64,000 nt of DNA from Corythucha ciliata (lineage: Eukaryota; Arthropoda; Insecta; Hemiptera; Tingidae): NCBI GenBank assembly GCA_038030265.1, contig CM075939.1, positions 28,253,253-28,317,252 on the forward strand, given 5' to 3'. The translations under genes and the position numbers were made by a program. The notes beneath the pieces are model-generated. The model did not search any database and was not told the origin of the DNA. It saw only the letters and a program-made list of their open reading frames with translations. Below are positions 1 to 11,200 of the stretch, one piece after another; position 1 is the first letter of the stretch; every line of letters starts with the position of its first letter.

Positions 1-817
1 CCAGTTGCTCAAAATTCAATTTGGTTATTTTTAAATTATTTTTTTAAACAAGTTGACGAGGATGCATTCGAAGATTCGTTTCTCTTAGATTATTGTGAGC
101 GAGTGTCTTACTGATCAAATTTTGTCCATTATTTCATTCATTGATCGTGTTGAAAAATTCTAATTGATAGTTACCGTTAATGAGAACTGTATTAGGTTAC
201 AAAAATTTTTATTCGTCACGTCGTTAGAATTTGTGTGTTCATATTTATTGTGTGTTATTATTGCATCAATCGTTGACATACGATGAATATTGAGAGAAAT
301 AGAGCTCTTTCCAGCAAATTTTAAAACTTTGGCATGTTTATGAGAACAGAGCTTCAGGACTGGCTAGGGCAAATTAATTAATTTTGATGGGTGAGTTTTG
401 ATGATTAATCACTCGTGTCGGAATAGTTTCGGGTGAAAGGCATGATGCAAGCGAACGACGGGAACATGGAAGTATCGTGGGGTCCTCCACACAAACTTAA
501 TTTAGTGTGGTAAAGGTGTGTTTTTTCTTGTTTTCCCCTCCCTCCCACTTTTTTATACTGGAGCCAGCAGTTTTTCTCATATAGAAACAAATAGAAATTG
601 CGACCATTTTCCCAGTTATACTATAATTATGGTGAAATGATGTAGTTGTAGTTCGACCTTTGAAGAGATCGCATCTCATTGAGTTCGCTCCTCCAGCTAA
701 ACAAGTATTTAACGAAACTTCTTTAATTCTAGTTTTTCTATATAAATAGTTCTTAGGCTGCATACCGCCCGAATAATTGGTGATTAGGTATACTGAATCT
801 GACCACAACTTACAGAA
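1..817. other. AT-rich region upstream of LINE ORF1, possible 5' UTR
   Basis: No gene is recognised. The right part is presumably the 5' UTR of the LINE whose ORF1 starts at 818, but I cannot fix the 5' end of the element. The sequence after the poly(A) tail begins TGATGG, and the same six bases occur at 385-390. That would put the element start near 391, but six bases is too short to prove a target-site duplication. Confidence 0.3.
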
Positions 818-2137
818 ATGAACGCTAAAAGCGGGGGCTCAAAAGAGCCCCCTGACCCCGCTCCTCCTTGTTCTGACTTGGAGCCACTGGCGATGGAAAT
901 ACAATCCAACAGTGTTCTTGTCGATAAACAAAATAAATCAAAGCTACCCGAAATGTTTAAATTATCAGATCCCGGCCCGTACCAGGTATTTGTTGAAAGT
1001 TTAAATGAGGATTTAAAAGGAATAGGAAGGGTTCACCCTATGAAAATTGGAATGTTGTTGTCCGAAGTTCATCCAGAGGTACAATCGTGTATTTTAGGCA
1101 TAACGAAAGTGAATCGCAATAAGATACGAATTGATCTGGATAATTACAAGTCCGCTAACAAACTGATTTCATCAACAAAAATGAAAGAGAAACAGTTCGG
1201 GGTATATATTCCAACGCACTTAGTTAGAAGAACAGGTGTGGTTAGGGGGGTTGATAGCTCACTCAGTGAAGAAAGTATTAAAACAAATTTACTTGGCCCC
1301 AACGGGGAAAGATTAGAAATCATATCAGTAAAGCGATTTAATAGGAAAATCTTGGAGAATGGAGAAACTTTGTATAAGGCTACTGAAACTATTTCATTTG
1401 TGATGAGGGGACAACAATTACCCTCTCACGTCTTTTTACACTATGTATGCTGCGAGGTATCACCATTTGTGCATAGAGTGATCCAGTGCAAGAAGTGCTT
1501 GCGCTATGGACATTACGCAGATCAGTGTAAGAACAGTGTTACCCGGTGTGAGAGATGTGGAGAAAGTCATGCCGCAGATAATTGTACGGAAAAGGAGTCG
1601 AAGTGTGTTCATTGCTCGGGGAACCATAGTTCATTAGATCAGAAAAAATGCCCTCAGTTTCTTCAAGAAAAAACAATAAAAAACATTATGAGTACTAAAA
1701 ATATATCATATCACGAGGCTAAAATGGTAATGTTAGGCAAATCCTACGCCAATGTTATGAGCTCTCCCCCAGACATTAATAAACATGTTTTTCCTACGTT
1801 GGGCCGGAGTTTTCCGAGCAAGGAAACTCGATACACCTATACAAAAAATGTACTGAAGAGAAAAAAGCCTGATGAGGCCACTATACGAGAACCCTTCCCT
1901 AGTGAGGGAACAGATATGAATAGGATGCGCAAAAATATCCCGGGTGGTCAAATCGGGGTAAATCCTTACAGACCTGAGTCGAAATCTCCTATAGATCAGA
2001 AAGAGCATGTTGAAGAACTCTTGGAAATAGTAACTTCATTGTTGATCAGTGCAATAAATAGTGAAAACATTAAAAGCTTTAATATGGAACATTTTAGGAA
2101 CTCGTTGAAAGAAAAACTGTCGATAGTAAATTTGTGA
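818..2137 (+). CDS. LINE ORF1 nucleic-acid-binding protein (gag-like)
   Basis: This is an intact 439-residue reading frame. The family coats the element RNA in the retrotransposition particle. Three CCHC-type zinc knuckles are visible: residues 224-237 (C-x2-C-x4-H-x4-C), 244-256 (C-x2-C-x3-H-x4-C) and 263-278 (C-x2-C-x3-H-x7-C). This spacing is typical of I- and Jockey-type ORF1 proteins. A globular region of about 170 residues precedes the knuckles, and the tail is basic and low in order. ORF2 follows after an 88-base AT-rich gap in another frame. The start at 818 is the first ATG of the open frame and gives a normal N-terminus. ORF1 shows no damage although ORF2 is ruined, which suggests that the insertions are fairly young or that ORF1 escaped by chance. 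Confidence 0.85.
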   Translation: MNAKSGGSKEPPDPAPPCSDLEPLAMEIQSNSVLVDKQNKSKLPEMFKLSDPGPYQVFVESLNEDLKGIGRVHPMKIGMLLSEVHPEVQSCILGITKVNRNKIRIDLDNYKSANKLISSTKMKEKQFGVYIPTHLVRRTGVVRGVDSSLSEESIKTNLLGPNGERLEIISVKRFNRKILENGETLYKATETISFVMRGQQLPSHVFLHYVCCEVSPFVHRVIQCKKCLRYGHYADQCKNSVTRCERCGESHAADNCTEKESKCVHCSGNHSSLDQKKCPQFLQEKTIKNIMSTKNISYHEAKMVMLGKSYANVMSSPPDINKHVFPTLGRSFPSKETRYTYTKNVLKRKKPDEATIREPFPSEGTDMNRMRKNIPGGQIGVNPYRPESKSPIDQKEHVEELLEIVTSLLISAINSENIKSFNMEHFRNSLKEKLSIVNL

Positions 2138-2225
2138 TATTGGTTCTAGTCGTATTTCGGATATTTATTAATTTATACATATTATATTTTAGATTTATAT
2201 ATTTTCCTATTTATTTATTTATTTA

Positions 2226-4026
2226 ATGAAAATCCTTCAATGGAATGCACGTTCTGCTATTTCAAATAAACCTAGTCTAGAACATTTTCTAATATCTGAA
2301 AATATCTCAATTGCCTTAATTTCTGAAACTTGGTTCAGGCCATCTTACTCTGTCATTTTCAAAGGATACAACGTTATTAGATATGACCGCAGCGATGGCT
2401 ACGCAGGTGTATCTCTCCTGGTTCAAGAAGGCCTTTCCTATTCAGACGTCTCGATGTCGCTTCCAGACAGTGAGGTGATGGGGGTATCAGCAGCAGTGGA
2501 AGTGAGAAAGGGATTATCAATTACTTTTGCATCGGTGTATCCAAATAACCAAGTCAAGTACAATGAATGGGTAAATATAGTTAAAGGACTTCCTACTCCA
2601 CTTTTATTCGGGGGTGATTTCAACGCTCATAACTCCAGCTGGGGGTGTTCATACACGTCTAGAGAGGGGACAGCACTATTGGATGCTATTGAAAGTCTAG
2701 AAATGGTATTTCTAAACGATGGATCCCCCACAATGGTCAAGTCGGTCAACAAAAAGGTTGATTCTGCTGTGGATGTATCCTTTTGTTCGAGTCGGTTAGC
2801 TCAAATATTTAATTGGTCGGTGCATAATGACACATTAGGATCGGATCATTTTCCGGTGGTTTTGAAAGTGGACCTACCTTCCTCATCCTCTCCAGAATCC
2901 TTTAGAACCAATAACTCCCCCAACTGGAACACTAACAAGGCCGATTGGGAGACATTCACTGATGCCATGAGAAATTTCGCCTTGTCGAGAGCGCAGGATG
3001 AAATTGTGACCTACTCTGATTTCTTGGACGATCTCAACATAGCATTAAACCTGACAGTCTCCCGAAACAAACAAGGGATTCCAAAAAAGAATCACAATGC
3101 ATGGTGGAATGAGACCTGCCAAGTAGCTGTGGACGAAAGAAAATTAGCACTTGCAGAATATAAAAGCTGTCCAAATAGAGAAAACTTTTTGAATTACCAA
3201 GCACAAGTCAATAAGAAAACAAAACTAATTCTATCAGAGTGCAAAAAGAAAAGCTGGAGGGAATACTGCAGTCGTTTGAGTGCGCAGACACCTATAGGAA
3301 CGATTTGGAAAACGTTCAAAACAATCTCAAACACAAAATTTGGTGGCAGTCCTCCTCTTACGGCGGGAGCCTGGTCGGATGATTTTTTCAACACAATTGC
3401 CCCACCGCATGTCTGTCATCGTAACGGCATAGAAGATTTCCAAGGTAACGAAGATGGAAGGTCAACTGGGCTGTTTCTCAGTGAATTCACGGAAGAAGAA
3501 CTTGAGAGGGCTATTAAAACTTCCAAAAACACTTCTCCCGGTTTAGACGCGATCTCGTACCCCATTATCAGGCGTTTACCTCAAGTGAGTAAACGCATTC
3601 TCTTAAAGATATTCAATCAAATGTGGAGAACAGGTTCATTTCCTCCTCAATGGAAAGAATTTGTGGTGGTGCCAATCAAAAAATCAAATAAGGAAGAGAA
3701 TTGTGCTGATTCTTATAGACCAATTTATTTAAGTTCATGCTTACTCAAAACTTTCCAACGATTAATAAAGAATCGGGCTGAGTGGTATGTCGAGCATAAC
3801 AAACTGCTCCCTGAGTTTCAATATGGTTTTAGACGGGGCAGGTCAACGAGGGATGCACATTGCCAGTTAATCACAGATGTCAGTGCAGCTCTCACGGATG
3901 AAAAGAGTGTCATGGCCCTCTTCATGGATATTCAGGCTGCTTATGACAATGTAGATCTGGGAACTCTAGAAAATAAACTAAGAACAATCGGCTTTCCGAA
4001 ATTGTGGGTATCTAACATAATATCTT
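2226..4026 (+). pseudogene. LINE ORF2, 5' part: endonuclease and start of reverse transcriptase
   Basis: The frame is open for 600 codons and then stops just inside an inserted element. Residues 1-220 form an APE-type endonuclease: Asn7 (QWNARS), Glu34 (SETWF), the GGDFNAH motif near residue 130 and GSDHFPV near 207 are all present, so the catalytic set looks complete. The RT begins around residue 440, with the SYRPI block, the FQYGFRRGRST block and motif A (FMDIQAAYDNV) with its catalytic Asp. Role in the family: nick chromosomal DNA, then copy the RNA at the nick. The frame is cut at 4014-4026, the 13-bp target duplication of the nested element, and resumes at 6057 in the same reading sense. 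The first ATG gives the canonical endonuclease start. Confidence 0.85.
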
Positions 4027-4166
4027 GACTCGGAAGGTTACACGGGTTGAGATAACAGCTCTCCTCGTGTAGCTCTACGATTTTAGTGGTTTTAAGTGGG
4101 TTTTTCGACGAGTTTTTTCGTCGGGTGGATGAAGTAAAGTGCCAGTGAACGGAACACACACACGGG

Positions 4167-4682
4167 TTGTTCTGTGGAAGAGTTTACGGGCGCGAGAGGA
4201 CGATATGTGATGGAAGGCGAGGGGGGAAGGAGGACCCCCCAAGCTATGTGGAAAGAACCAAGGTTCTTTCAATCACATCGGGTGACGATACGTCGACACC
4301 CTCCATGGATGACCTGGTTGACAAGAAATCGACGACCGGAAAGGTCGGTAATGAAAAATCTACTAGGGAAAACCCGGGCGCGAATGAAAAGGAAGGGCTA
4401 TTAGCTGATGAGAGTGAGGGTGACTTCACTCACGTCGGACGGAGGCCGCGTAGGGACGGTAAAGAGGCCCGTAAACGTATTAAAAAGGCCCAAAGGGAGC
4501 GTAGGGAAGCGGAAAGACGCGAAAGGGAAGTCCAAACGGGGTTTAGAGGTAGATTCGAGAGACAACGAATCGAGATGGAGGAAATGCGTAAGAAGAAGGA
4601 AGAGGAAAGGGCTAGGCGGGTAGTTAGCGATAGGCGAGAGGGGAAGAGGGTGCGAACGGGATCGCACAACACACGCACAACG
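4167..4682 (+). pseudogene. Nested element ORF1, N-terminal fragment
   Basis: This is an open frame of about 170 codons, rich in charged residues, with a long Arg/Glu/Lys stretch at about residues 95-160 that reads like a coiled coil (KEARKRIKKAQRERREAERR). Charged coiled-coil N-termini occur in R1/LOA-type ORF1 proteins. No zinc knuckle is present; that part was lost in the internal deletion that fuses this frame to the ORF2 tail. Assignment as ORF1 rests on its position at the element's 5' end and its composition, not on a diagnostic motif. Confidence 0.5.
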
Positions 4683-4683
4683 G

Positions 4684-5950
4684 ATGCTGTGGCTATACAC
4701 AGGTATAATTAGGCCCAGAATATTGTATGGCGCTTTGGCTTGGTGGAAAGTTATGGAGTGGTCCTGGGGGCGGGAGTTGCTCGGCAGGGTCCAGCGTCTG
4801 GCCTGTCTGGCGGCTCTGGGGGCCTTCAGGACGACTCCAACGTCAGCGATGGAAATGTTGCTTCGGCTGCGACCCCTATATTTGGAGGACAAGATGCGCG
4901 CAATGGAAACATGTTATGGGTTGCAAGTCCATGGGAAATGGGCGGTTAGGGGGAGAGATTTGGGATACAGGGAAGTGGCGACGGAGCTCCAGCGGGTGGC
5001 GCCTGTCACCCAGATGAGGAATGACAAAACCGTGAAGCGATTGGACTTGGGAAGGAAGATACGGATTCGAGTTAGTACGAGAGAGGAATTCAGGGTGCAA
5101 GAGGGAACCATGAATTGCTTCACGGATGGGTCTAAGTTGGAATCGGGGATGGCAGGATCTGGGTTCTGGATACCGGAGTTTGAAGGTGGGAACTGTAGGC
5201 CCCTAGGAAAGTTGGCCACGGTTTTTCAGGCAGAGGTCTTGGCGATAAATGACTGTGTCCTGGAGCTAATTAGGAAGCATGTGAGGTTCAGGGAAGTGGT
5301 GATCTACGCGGACAGCCGCGCAGCCCTGGGGGCGGTGACCAGGCCGGTGGTGGAGTCGGCCTTGGTGGCGGACTGTCGGCGGGCCATCACAAGGCTACAG
5401 GGAATGGGTAATGAAGTGACCCTCGCGTGGATCCCTGGACACAGGGGATACGAGGGGATTGAGAAAGCTGATGAAATGGCGAAACAGGGGGCAAATAAGG
5501 AAGTATGGGGACCTGAGCCGACTATTGCGGTCTCCAAGACAGTGGGGAGAGCCCAGATAAAGGATTGGGCGGATAGGGAGGCCGCCAGGAGTTGGATCAG
5601 CCTGTCGGCAAGCGAGGGCTTGCATTTGGGAATGGGACAGGGAGGCGACAATGTGGCTTCTATCACTAAGTAGAGGCAGCATGCGGAGAGTTGTGGGGAT
5701 GTTTACAGGCCACTATGCGCTACGTAAGCACCTCCACACAATGGGAATGGTGGCAGACCCAATGTGTCGGGGCTGCGAGTTGGAAGAGGAATCGGCTATG
5801 CACTTTGTAGGGGAGTGTGAGAGGTATGCGGCTACTCGTTTCCGCATTTTCGGGACAGATAGGTTGCCAGGCATCACATTCTCGAGGGCCGAGGGGGTCC
5901 GAGCCCTTCAGTTTGTGAATGCCGTAGATAGGTTTGCGGACCCGCATTAG
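4684..5950 (+). pseudogene. Nested element ORF2, C-terminal part: RT thumb, RNase H, Cys/His tail
   Basis: The frame opens inside the RT thumb (LWLYTGIIRPRILYG, then the W-W of GALAWWK), a block typical of R1/LOA elements. A complete RNase H follows, with catalytic acids in FTDGSK, QAEV, YADSRAAL and EKADEMAK, and the His of IPGHRG. RNase H removes the RNA strand after first-strand synthesis. The frame stops at 5673. The C-terminal segment continues in another frame (about 5651-5950) with GHYALRKHL and a C-x2-C-x8-H-x4-C motif (MCRGC...HFVGEC), so there is one frameshift near 5660. A related, more decayed copy lies at 50.5-51.3 kb. Confidence 0.8.
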
Positions 5951-6056
5951 GCTTTTCCGAGTCCGACCCTAAGGGCATGGCGTATGAGCCGGTAACGGCT
6001 TAAGCGCTTCGGGCTCGGCTAGGCCGGGTGCGGGCCCACTGAATAATAATAATAAA

Positions 6057-8118
6057 AACATAATATCTTTGATATCGAGCCGGAAGGTATATGTGAGGAT
6101 TAATAATGAATTGATAGGTCCTCGATTGGTGAGCAGGGGCCTGCCTCAGGATGATGTCCTTAGTCCATTATTATTTCAGGTATACACTAGTGACCTTGGG
6201 GATATTCGTAATTCCAATACCAACATAGTGCAATTTGCGGATGACATTTGTATATACTCTGAGGATCGGGATTTAGAATCAGCTAAATCATCTCTGGGTG
6301 ACGCTTTACGGTCCGCAATCAACTGGATGAAGGATAAGAACTTCTCCGTTTCGAGTAATAAATCTTTACTGTGTCCTTTCACGAGAAGAAGGAAAGTTGA
6401 GTTTGACAATCTCGGAAATTTTGGCTCTGGCGTTATATTTCCGAGCACTAAGCGAGTAAAATTTTTAGGTCTGTGGATTGACTGGAAGTTGCAATGGAAA
6501 ACACATATCGAATATCTAGTCACAAAAGCCAATAAGTATCTGAATATTCTAAGGGCAGTCACAAGTAAACGCTGGGGGGCTGATCCCTTTTCGACAATTC
6601 TTTTTTATAGATCGACTATTCGCTCCATATTAGACCAAGGAAGTATTTTTTACGGCACCGCTAGTCAAAGTATTCTGGAAAAGTTGAATGTTGTTCAAAG
6701 CAAGAGTCTACGAACATGCCTTGGCTTATTACAATCAACCACGTCAAACGTACTCCTCAGAGAGGCAAATGAACCTCCTCTTGAAGTCAGAAGACAATGC
6801 ATAGCAGAAACATATGTGTCCAGATTAATTGCATTACAACCGGCTCTGTACCGGAAAATACATTCACTCTCTATAGCAACATTAACGTCAGCATTCTGAA
6901 GGAAAAAGCGTGATCCTTTATTTGCATCGTTTATATGTCATAACTCTATTAAATTAACGAAACTGGAACAGAGTGAAGTGCTGCCAATATACCGTGCACC
7001 TTACCACGCGTCACTCGTTAATCCGCAAATTCACTATTTCCCTGATTTCAAGTACTGCGAAAAATATGAAATAGAAAGATCATTTATAGAGAAAGTTGAA
7101 AATAAGTTCGCGGACGCGATAATCATGTATGTATACAGATGGCTCAAAATTGGAAGGGGGTCCGGTGTTGCAATATACGATTCATCCAATAATAATTCAC
7201 TGTCTTGCAGGCTTCCAGACGAGGTTTCATCTTACACTTGTGAGCTGTATGCTCTTATCGTTGCCCTCAAATATGTATCATCCATGGATTTTCCGAAATT
7301 TCTGATATGCACAGATTGTACGAGTGCCCTGGACACCATCTCATCAAAACAATTTTACACAGCAGCGTCCACAAGTCTCAGGATCACTTTGATGAGATAT
7401 GGGCAAAACTGTCATCTTTGCCTGGACGAGAGGTAATGCAGGTATTCCCGGTAACGAAATAGCAGACGCGATAGCGCGAAAAGCCTCTGCTCTTCCGGTG
7501 ATTGAGATGGGGTTCAGGATACACTACCTGGATACAGAAAAAAAAAGGAGAGACGTTCACGTCGCGTAAAGACTTCTTAACGCGAAGTGACGTCTTTACG
7601 CGACGTGAACGTCTCTCCTTTTTTTTTCTGTATGAAACCGTCGTCGCACCTCCGGCCTACGAACTCTTGGTCAACACTACCTGGACTTGGTTAGTGGTTT
7701 GAAATCCCGAATGAACGTTTCCTGGCAGGTAAAATACAATAACACTGATAAAGGAAATTTCCACAAAGAGATGTTCCCCAGAGTAGGGACTGTACCCTGG
7801 TTTCGAAAAGACACGTTCAACAAATATACGTGCGCTGTAATTGGTAGGCTTAGAGCGAACCATTGCATCTGCCGTAAGTATTTATTCATGATAGGCAAAT
7901 CAAATTGCAACCTATGCCAGACTTGTGACGAAATAGAGGACGCAGAACACATTATTTTTGCATGTATTAAATATCAGAGAGAACGGGAACTCCTATACCG
8001 GGTTGTGGATCGATATGTCCAGCGCCCTTATGATCATCGGTGCGTGTTGGCTTCCCAAAATAAAGAAGTGTACGAAGCAATTGTGCAATTCACAAAAAAC
8101 ATAAATTGGTCTCCTTAA
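6057..8118 (+). pseudogene. LINE ORF2, 3' part: RT catalytic core, decayed RNase H, C-terminal motif
   Basis: Continues the ORF2 interrupted at 4026. RT motif B reads RGLPQDDVLSP where PQG is usual, and the catalytic box FADD is intact. The frame stops at 6899. A fragment at about 6978-7436 is the RNase H. Its first catalytic motif (TDGS) can be read only in a neighbouring frame, because a 4-base GTAT duplication and a missing A shift the frame just there. The end of the RNase H (GIPGNEIADAIA) is in yet another frame at about 7420-7495, with Asn where the usual His would be. The MITE at 7535-7630 interrupts next. The final segment, 7687-8118, has GRLRANHCIC and the C-x2-C...H-x4-C tail (CQTCDEIEDAEHIIFAC) and ends with TAA. 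Confidence 0.8.
7535..7630. mobile_element. 96-bp near-perfect palindromic MITE, TA-flanked
   Basis: Two arms of 39 bp (41 bp with the flanking TA), 7533-7573 and 7592-7632, are exact reverse complements, separated by an 18-base loop. The ends read CAGAAAAAAAAAGGAGAG, and TA flanks both sides (7533-7534, 7631-7632), the target duplication of the Tc1/mariner superfamily. It lies inside ORF2 of the LINE, so it inserted after the LINE. With no mismatch between the arms it is either very young or maintained by gene conversion. Confidence 0.75.
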
Positions 8119-8247
8119 AATTGAAAACAAAGTATTACATTTTAAAAATAATGAATAAATAAGAACAAATGAACAAAAAGAATAAATAAATAAAGTAAAG
8201 CGACAGACGAAGCGAATAATAGCATGGCTGAAGGTGTCTTCCAATGC

Positions 8248-8250
<3 letters not shown>

Positions 8251-8286
<36 letters not shown>
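8251..8286 (+). repeat. Poly(A) tail of the LINE
   Basis: This is an uninterrupted run of 36 A after the ORF2 stop (8118) and a 132-base AT-rich 3' UTR. It marks the 3' end of the LINE. Confidence 0.9.
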
Positions 8287-8288
<2 letters not shown>

Positions 8289-11200
8289 ATGGAGAATGAA
8301 AGAGAACGACATTGGAATGCACTCGAAATAGCCACGCTCAATTCACGTGCACATACACAGTCCACGTACTTATCCGGAATAAATTTGTTTTTTATTGAAA
8401 CATACATTGCCCGCCACTTTTTCCCACATCTACGCGCAAAAAAAGCAATTCATTTAAAAGTTTGAAACCACCTAACCCCTTTTAAATTACATTTGGGATT
8501 CAACGTAGCTTAAAGACTGGAAAAAAGCAACGGACCGGGAGTGACTTTACCGCCGTATTTTTTCATTTGTTCATTTTCCAATCTTTTTCCCCCTTCTGCC
8601 CAGATATGGTCCCACGAGCCCCCCCTTGCCCGCTCCTCATTTCGTAACACCAAGACTTGTAAAAGGGGTATTAGGACGAGGTGGTGTGGAGAACGGTGGT
8701 GTTAGGCTTTATGACTACACATTTCCTTTCGAGTTTCTAAAGTTGTTAAAAGGGCGAAAGTGAAATGCCGCTCGAGAGAAAAGGGAGGTCGTTCGCAGTA
8801 GACATTGTAACACCAGTGGTGATGTTATTTACGAAGTTTTTCGGAACGACCTCTGAAAATGGTGGGAAAATATAGCAACAAAGAGGAAAACTTCTCTCTA
8901 TGGGACTAGTGGTGACTGGGGCGGGGGATCAAGGTTCGTTTCAAATTTATTAGTTTCTTTCTTGTTCACTCTTCGCCCTTTACTCTTTTATTTTTCCTTG
9001 CCTACAGTGATTTCCACGAGAAGATAGTTGACTTTAAGAGAACCTTCGCTTGTTTGTATAAGGCGTACCGAGGAATGAGGGGGTAGAAACCTCCTGCAGT
9101 GCGATAGCTTGGACGAAGGGGATGCGGATCAGGGTAGGAGTATAAATATGACGTCAAGAGAGTAAATGGTGTTAATATAAGGGTACTACCCACACATCAA
9201 GAGCAGTAAACGACCAAATGGGTAAACATAGGAGTTACGATAATAATTTATGGAAACCTAGTTTTGGAAGACAGGGTTATACCTAGAACGACCGAATGAG
9301 TTAAAGAGCAAACGGAGATCTATAGTCTGGTAATTTTAATATATTACGTTGGTGGTTCGCACTGGCCCGAATTTGTATTTTTTTCAGTAGTTAACATACT
9401 TCCTATTGTTATTTTCTATACACGGAAGAAAAAATAGTTATATATTTCATGGTGAGTGACTAATACTAATGCCAGCAGCTTGTGACGTTTCCATAGGTCT
9501 TTGCCTGGAAGGGTTGAACTATTCTGAAGACTTGGAAAATAATTCATGGAGCAGCAAACAATTTTTCTCCCCATTTCCATCTCTTTTTTCACGACAACAC
9601 CGTTCCAATTAACTAAGATAGAAAGCGCGAAGAGAATGTTGAATGAGATAAGTAAGGATGGCCTTACCAACAGGAAGAGACGACATTGTATATTCATGAA
9701 AAGCCCAGATTTAAAAAAAGATAAGATAAATCGTTCTCTTATCTGGATTTTACTGGAATCTCTCTTGAAAAGGCAGCATCTCCACTGAGAGGTGAAATCG
9801 ACTGAGTCTTTGTCAGGCGCGGGGTGTTTTGAGCTTTGAAATCGTGTTATTGTTAAAGATCCATTAATCAGTTCATTCGAATGCTCCTTTTTAGGAGGAG
9901 GGATACTTAAGCAGATTTTACGGTCTGACTTATTTATGCGCTATCCGATTTTAGACCGCTGTTGTCCAAGTACAAATTTTCTTTTCTGTGAACCTCGGCT
10001 GGTCTTACGCGTTAATTTTACTGAAAATTTGATGAAATACCTAAGCAAATCACAATTTACATCACATCACCAATGAACCTCATCTAAATTGAATCATCGA
10101 GGTCGATCATCCCTTGATAGAAATATCTTTCCCTGCTATCAGGGGCCCTTAAAGGAGAAGAGGTCATACATTTTGTAATTTTGTGTGGGGACGCTAAAGG
10201 TTTCAGCCATCACTTTCGAGCTGAGGATATTAAAATGGTGGACTTGGTGGGCATTTCACTTTGAATGATTCTCCCAAGATGATCACCTAAGCGACCCTTA
10301 ACACTAAATTTGCCGTTTGTGTTGCTGATTCTCCAAATTCCCTTGAAGGATAGGTGCAGATTGCTTTCTTTCTGCGATCTATTACATTATCTTTACAAAA
10401 GCCACTTCGATACCTGATAGCATTTGAGAGAATTGCTCGCTCAAAATCCCAGTGAATTCCAAGCTTCATACCAAGCATCAAGCTTCAAGCCGCATATCTA
10501 CCGTATATGCGGACAGGGGCTTTTGAGGCTTTGACACGTCGTTAGACCGCGCTCCACATACCACTGTTCCAACAAAGTCGTTATACAGAAGTATAGCAAT
10601 CAGATAGAAAGAGGGAGAGACTAATTTGGACAGAGTACGAGACTAGAGGTTAAGGAGGAAGCCTTTAGAGTTGCTGCTTCAATCTCTGAATTCAACCCGA
10701 GTCAAATTAATTAGACTATACTAGAAGGGAGTCGACTCGGAAAATGGAAATTAAGTTTTCAAATGCCCTCGAGCTGACACGTGATTCGAGAGATATTCGA
10801 TTGGTCTGAAGAAAATAGAAAAGGCGGAGGTAGAAACAAAGCATAATTCAAACAGTTTTCGTTTAAAGTAGAAATGACGCGACGCGATGGTTGCTGGGAA
10901 ATAAAAATTCATTATAGGCAATCGTCGCCTGCTATATTCCATGAAACTCCTTCAAGTTCTCGAACCCTATTTCTCGAACTATTACAAGCCTGTGCCGAGA
11001 GAAAAGAAAAAGCATGAAAAGTTTAGTTGACAATCAACGAGAGCCTGGGGAATGGCATGAATGAAAACTAGGGGTTTCACTAGAGAAGGAATAGGGTTCA
11101 GTTTCCATTAGAAACAACGCTCGTTAAGATTCAAGCCCACTATCCCTTGCAGATACGCCGTTAGCCTCTTTTTTAACCTTGTGTTTGCGTGTTCTTATCA

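Larger units (their letters stand above)
4027..6056 (+). mobile_element. Nested R1/LOA-like non-LTR element, internally deleted
   Basis: This 2.03 kb element sits in the RT domain of the LINE. The 13-bp sequence AACATAATATCTT occurs directly before it (4014-4026) and after it (6057-6069), a clear target-site duplication. The 3' end has a short run of TAA triplets (near 6042-6053) before an A-rich end, as in I/LOA-type elements. It holds the N-terminal part of an ORF1 joined at about 4682 to the C-terminal part of ORF2. The endonuclease and most of the RT are missing, so it could only have moved with help from a full copy. GC content is visibly higher than in the host LINE. Confidence 0.85.
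818..8286 (+). mobile_element. I/Jockey-like non-LTR retrotransposon, interrupted and inactive
   Basis: This is a two-ORF LINE: ORF1 with three zinc knuckles, then ORF2 with APE-type endonuclease, reverse transcriptase, a decayed RNase H and a C-terminal Cys/His motif, ending in a 36-base A tail at 8251-8286. An RNase H domain after the RT is a feature of the I, R1 and LOA groups, and a pure A tail fits an I-like or Jockey-like 3' end. The body is split by an R1/LOA-like element (4027-6056) and by a 96-bp palindromic MITE (7535-7630), and ORF2 has several frame breaks downstream, so this copy cannot move by itself. Without the inserts it would be roughly 5.3 kb from ORF1 to the tail, close to full length for this type. 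Clade assignment is by motif reading only. Confidence 0.85.

Noticed and set aside
385..390. 5' target duplication of the LINE (TGATGG)
   Set aside because: Only six bases match the sequence after the poly(A) tail; too short to fix the 5' end.
7993..8407. Phe-rich frames on the minus strand
   Set aside because: Created by the poly(A) tail of the LINE read in reverse.
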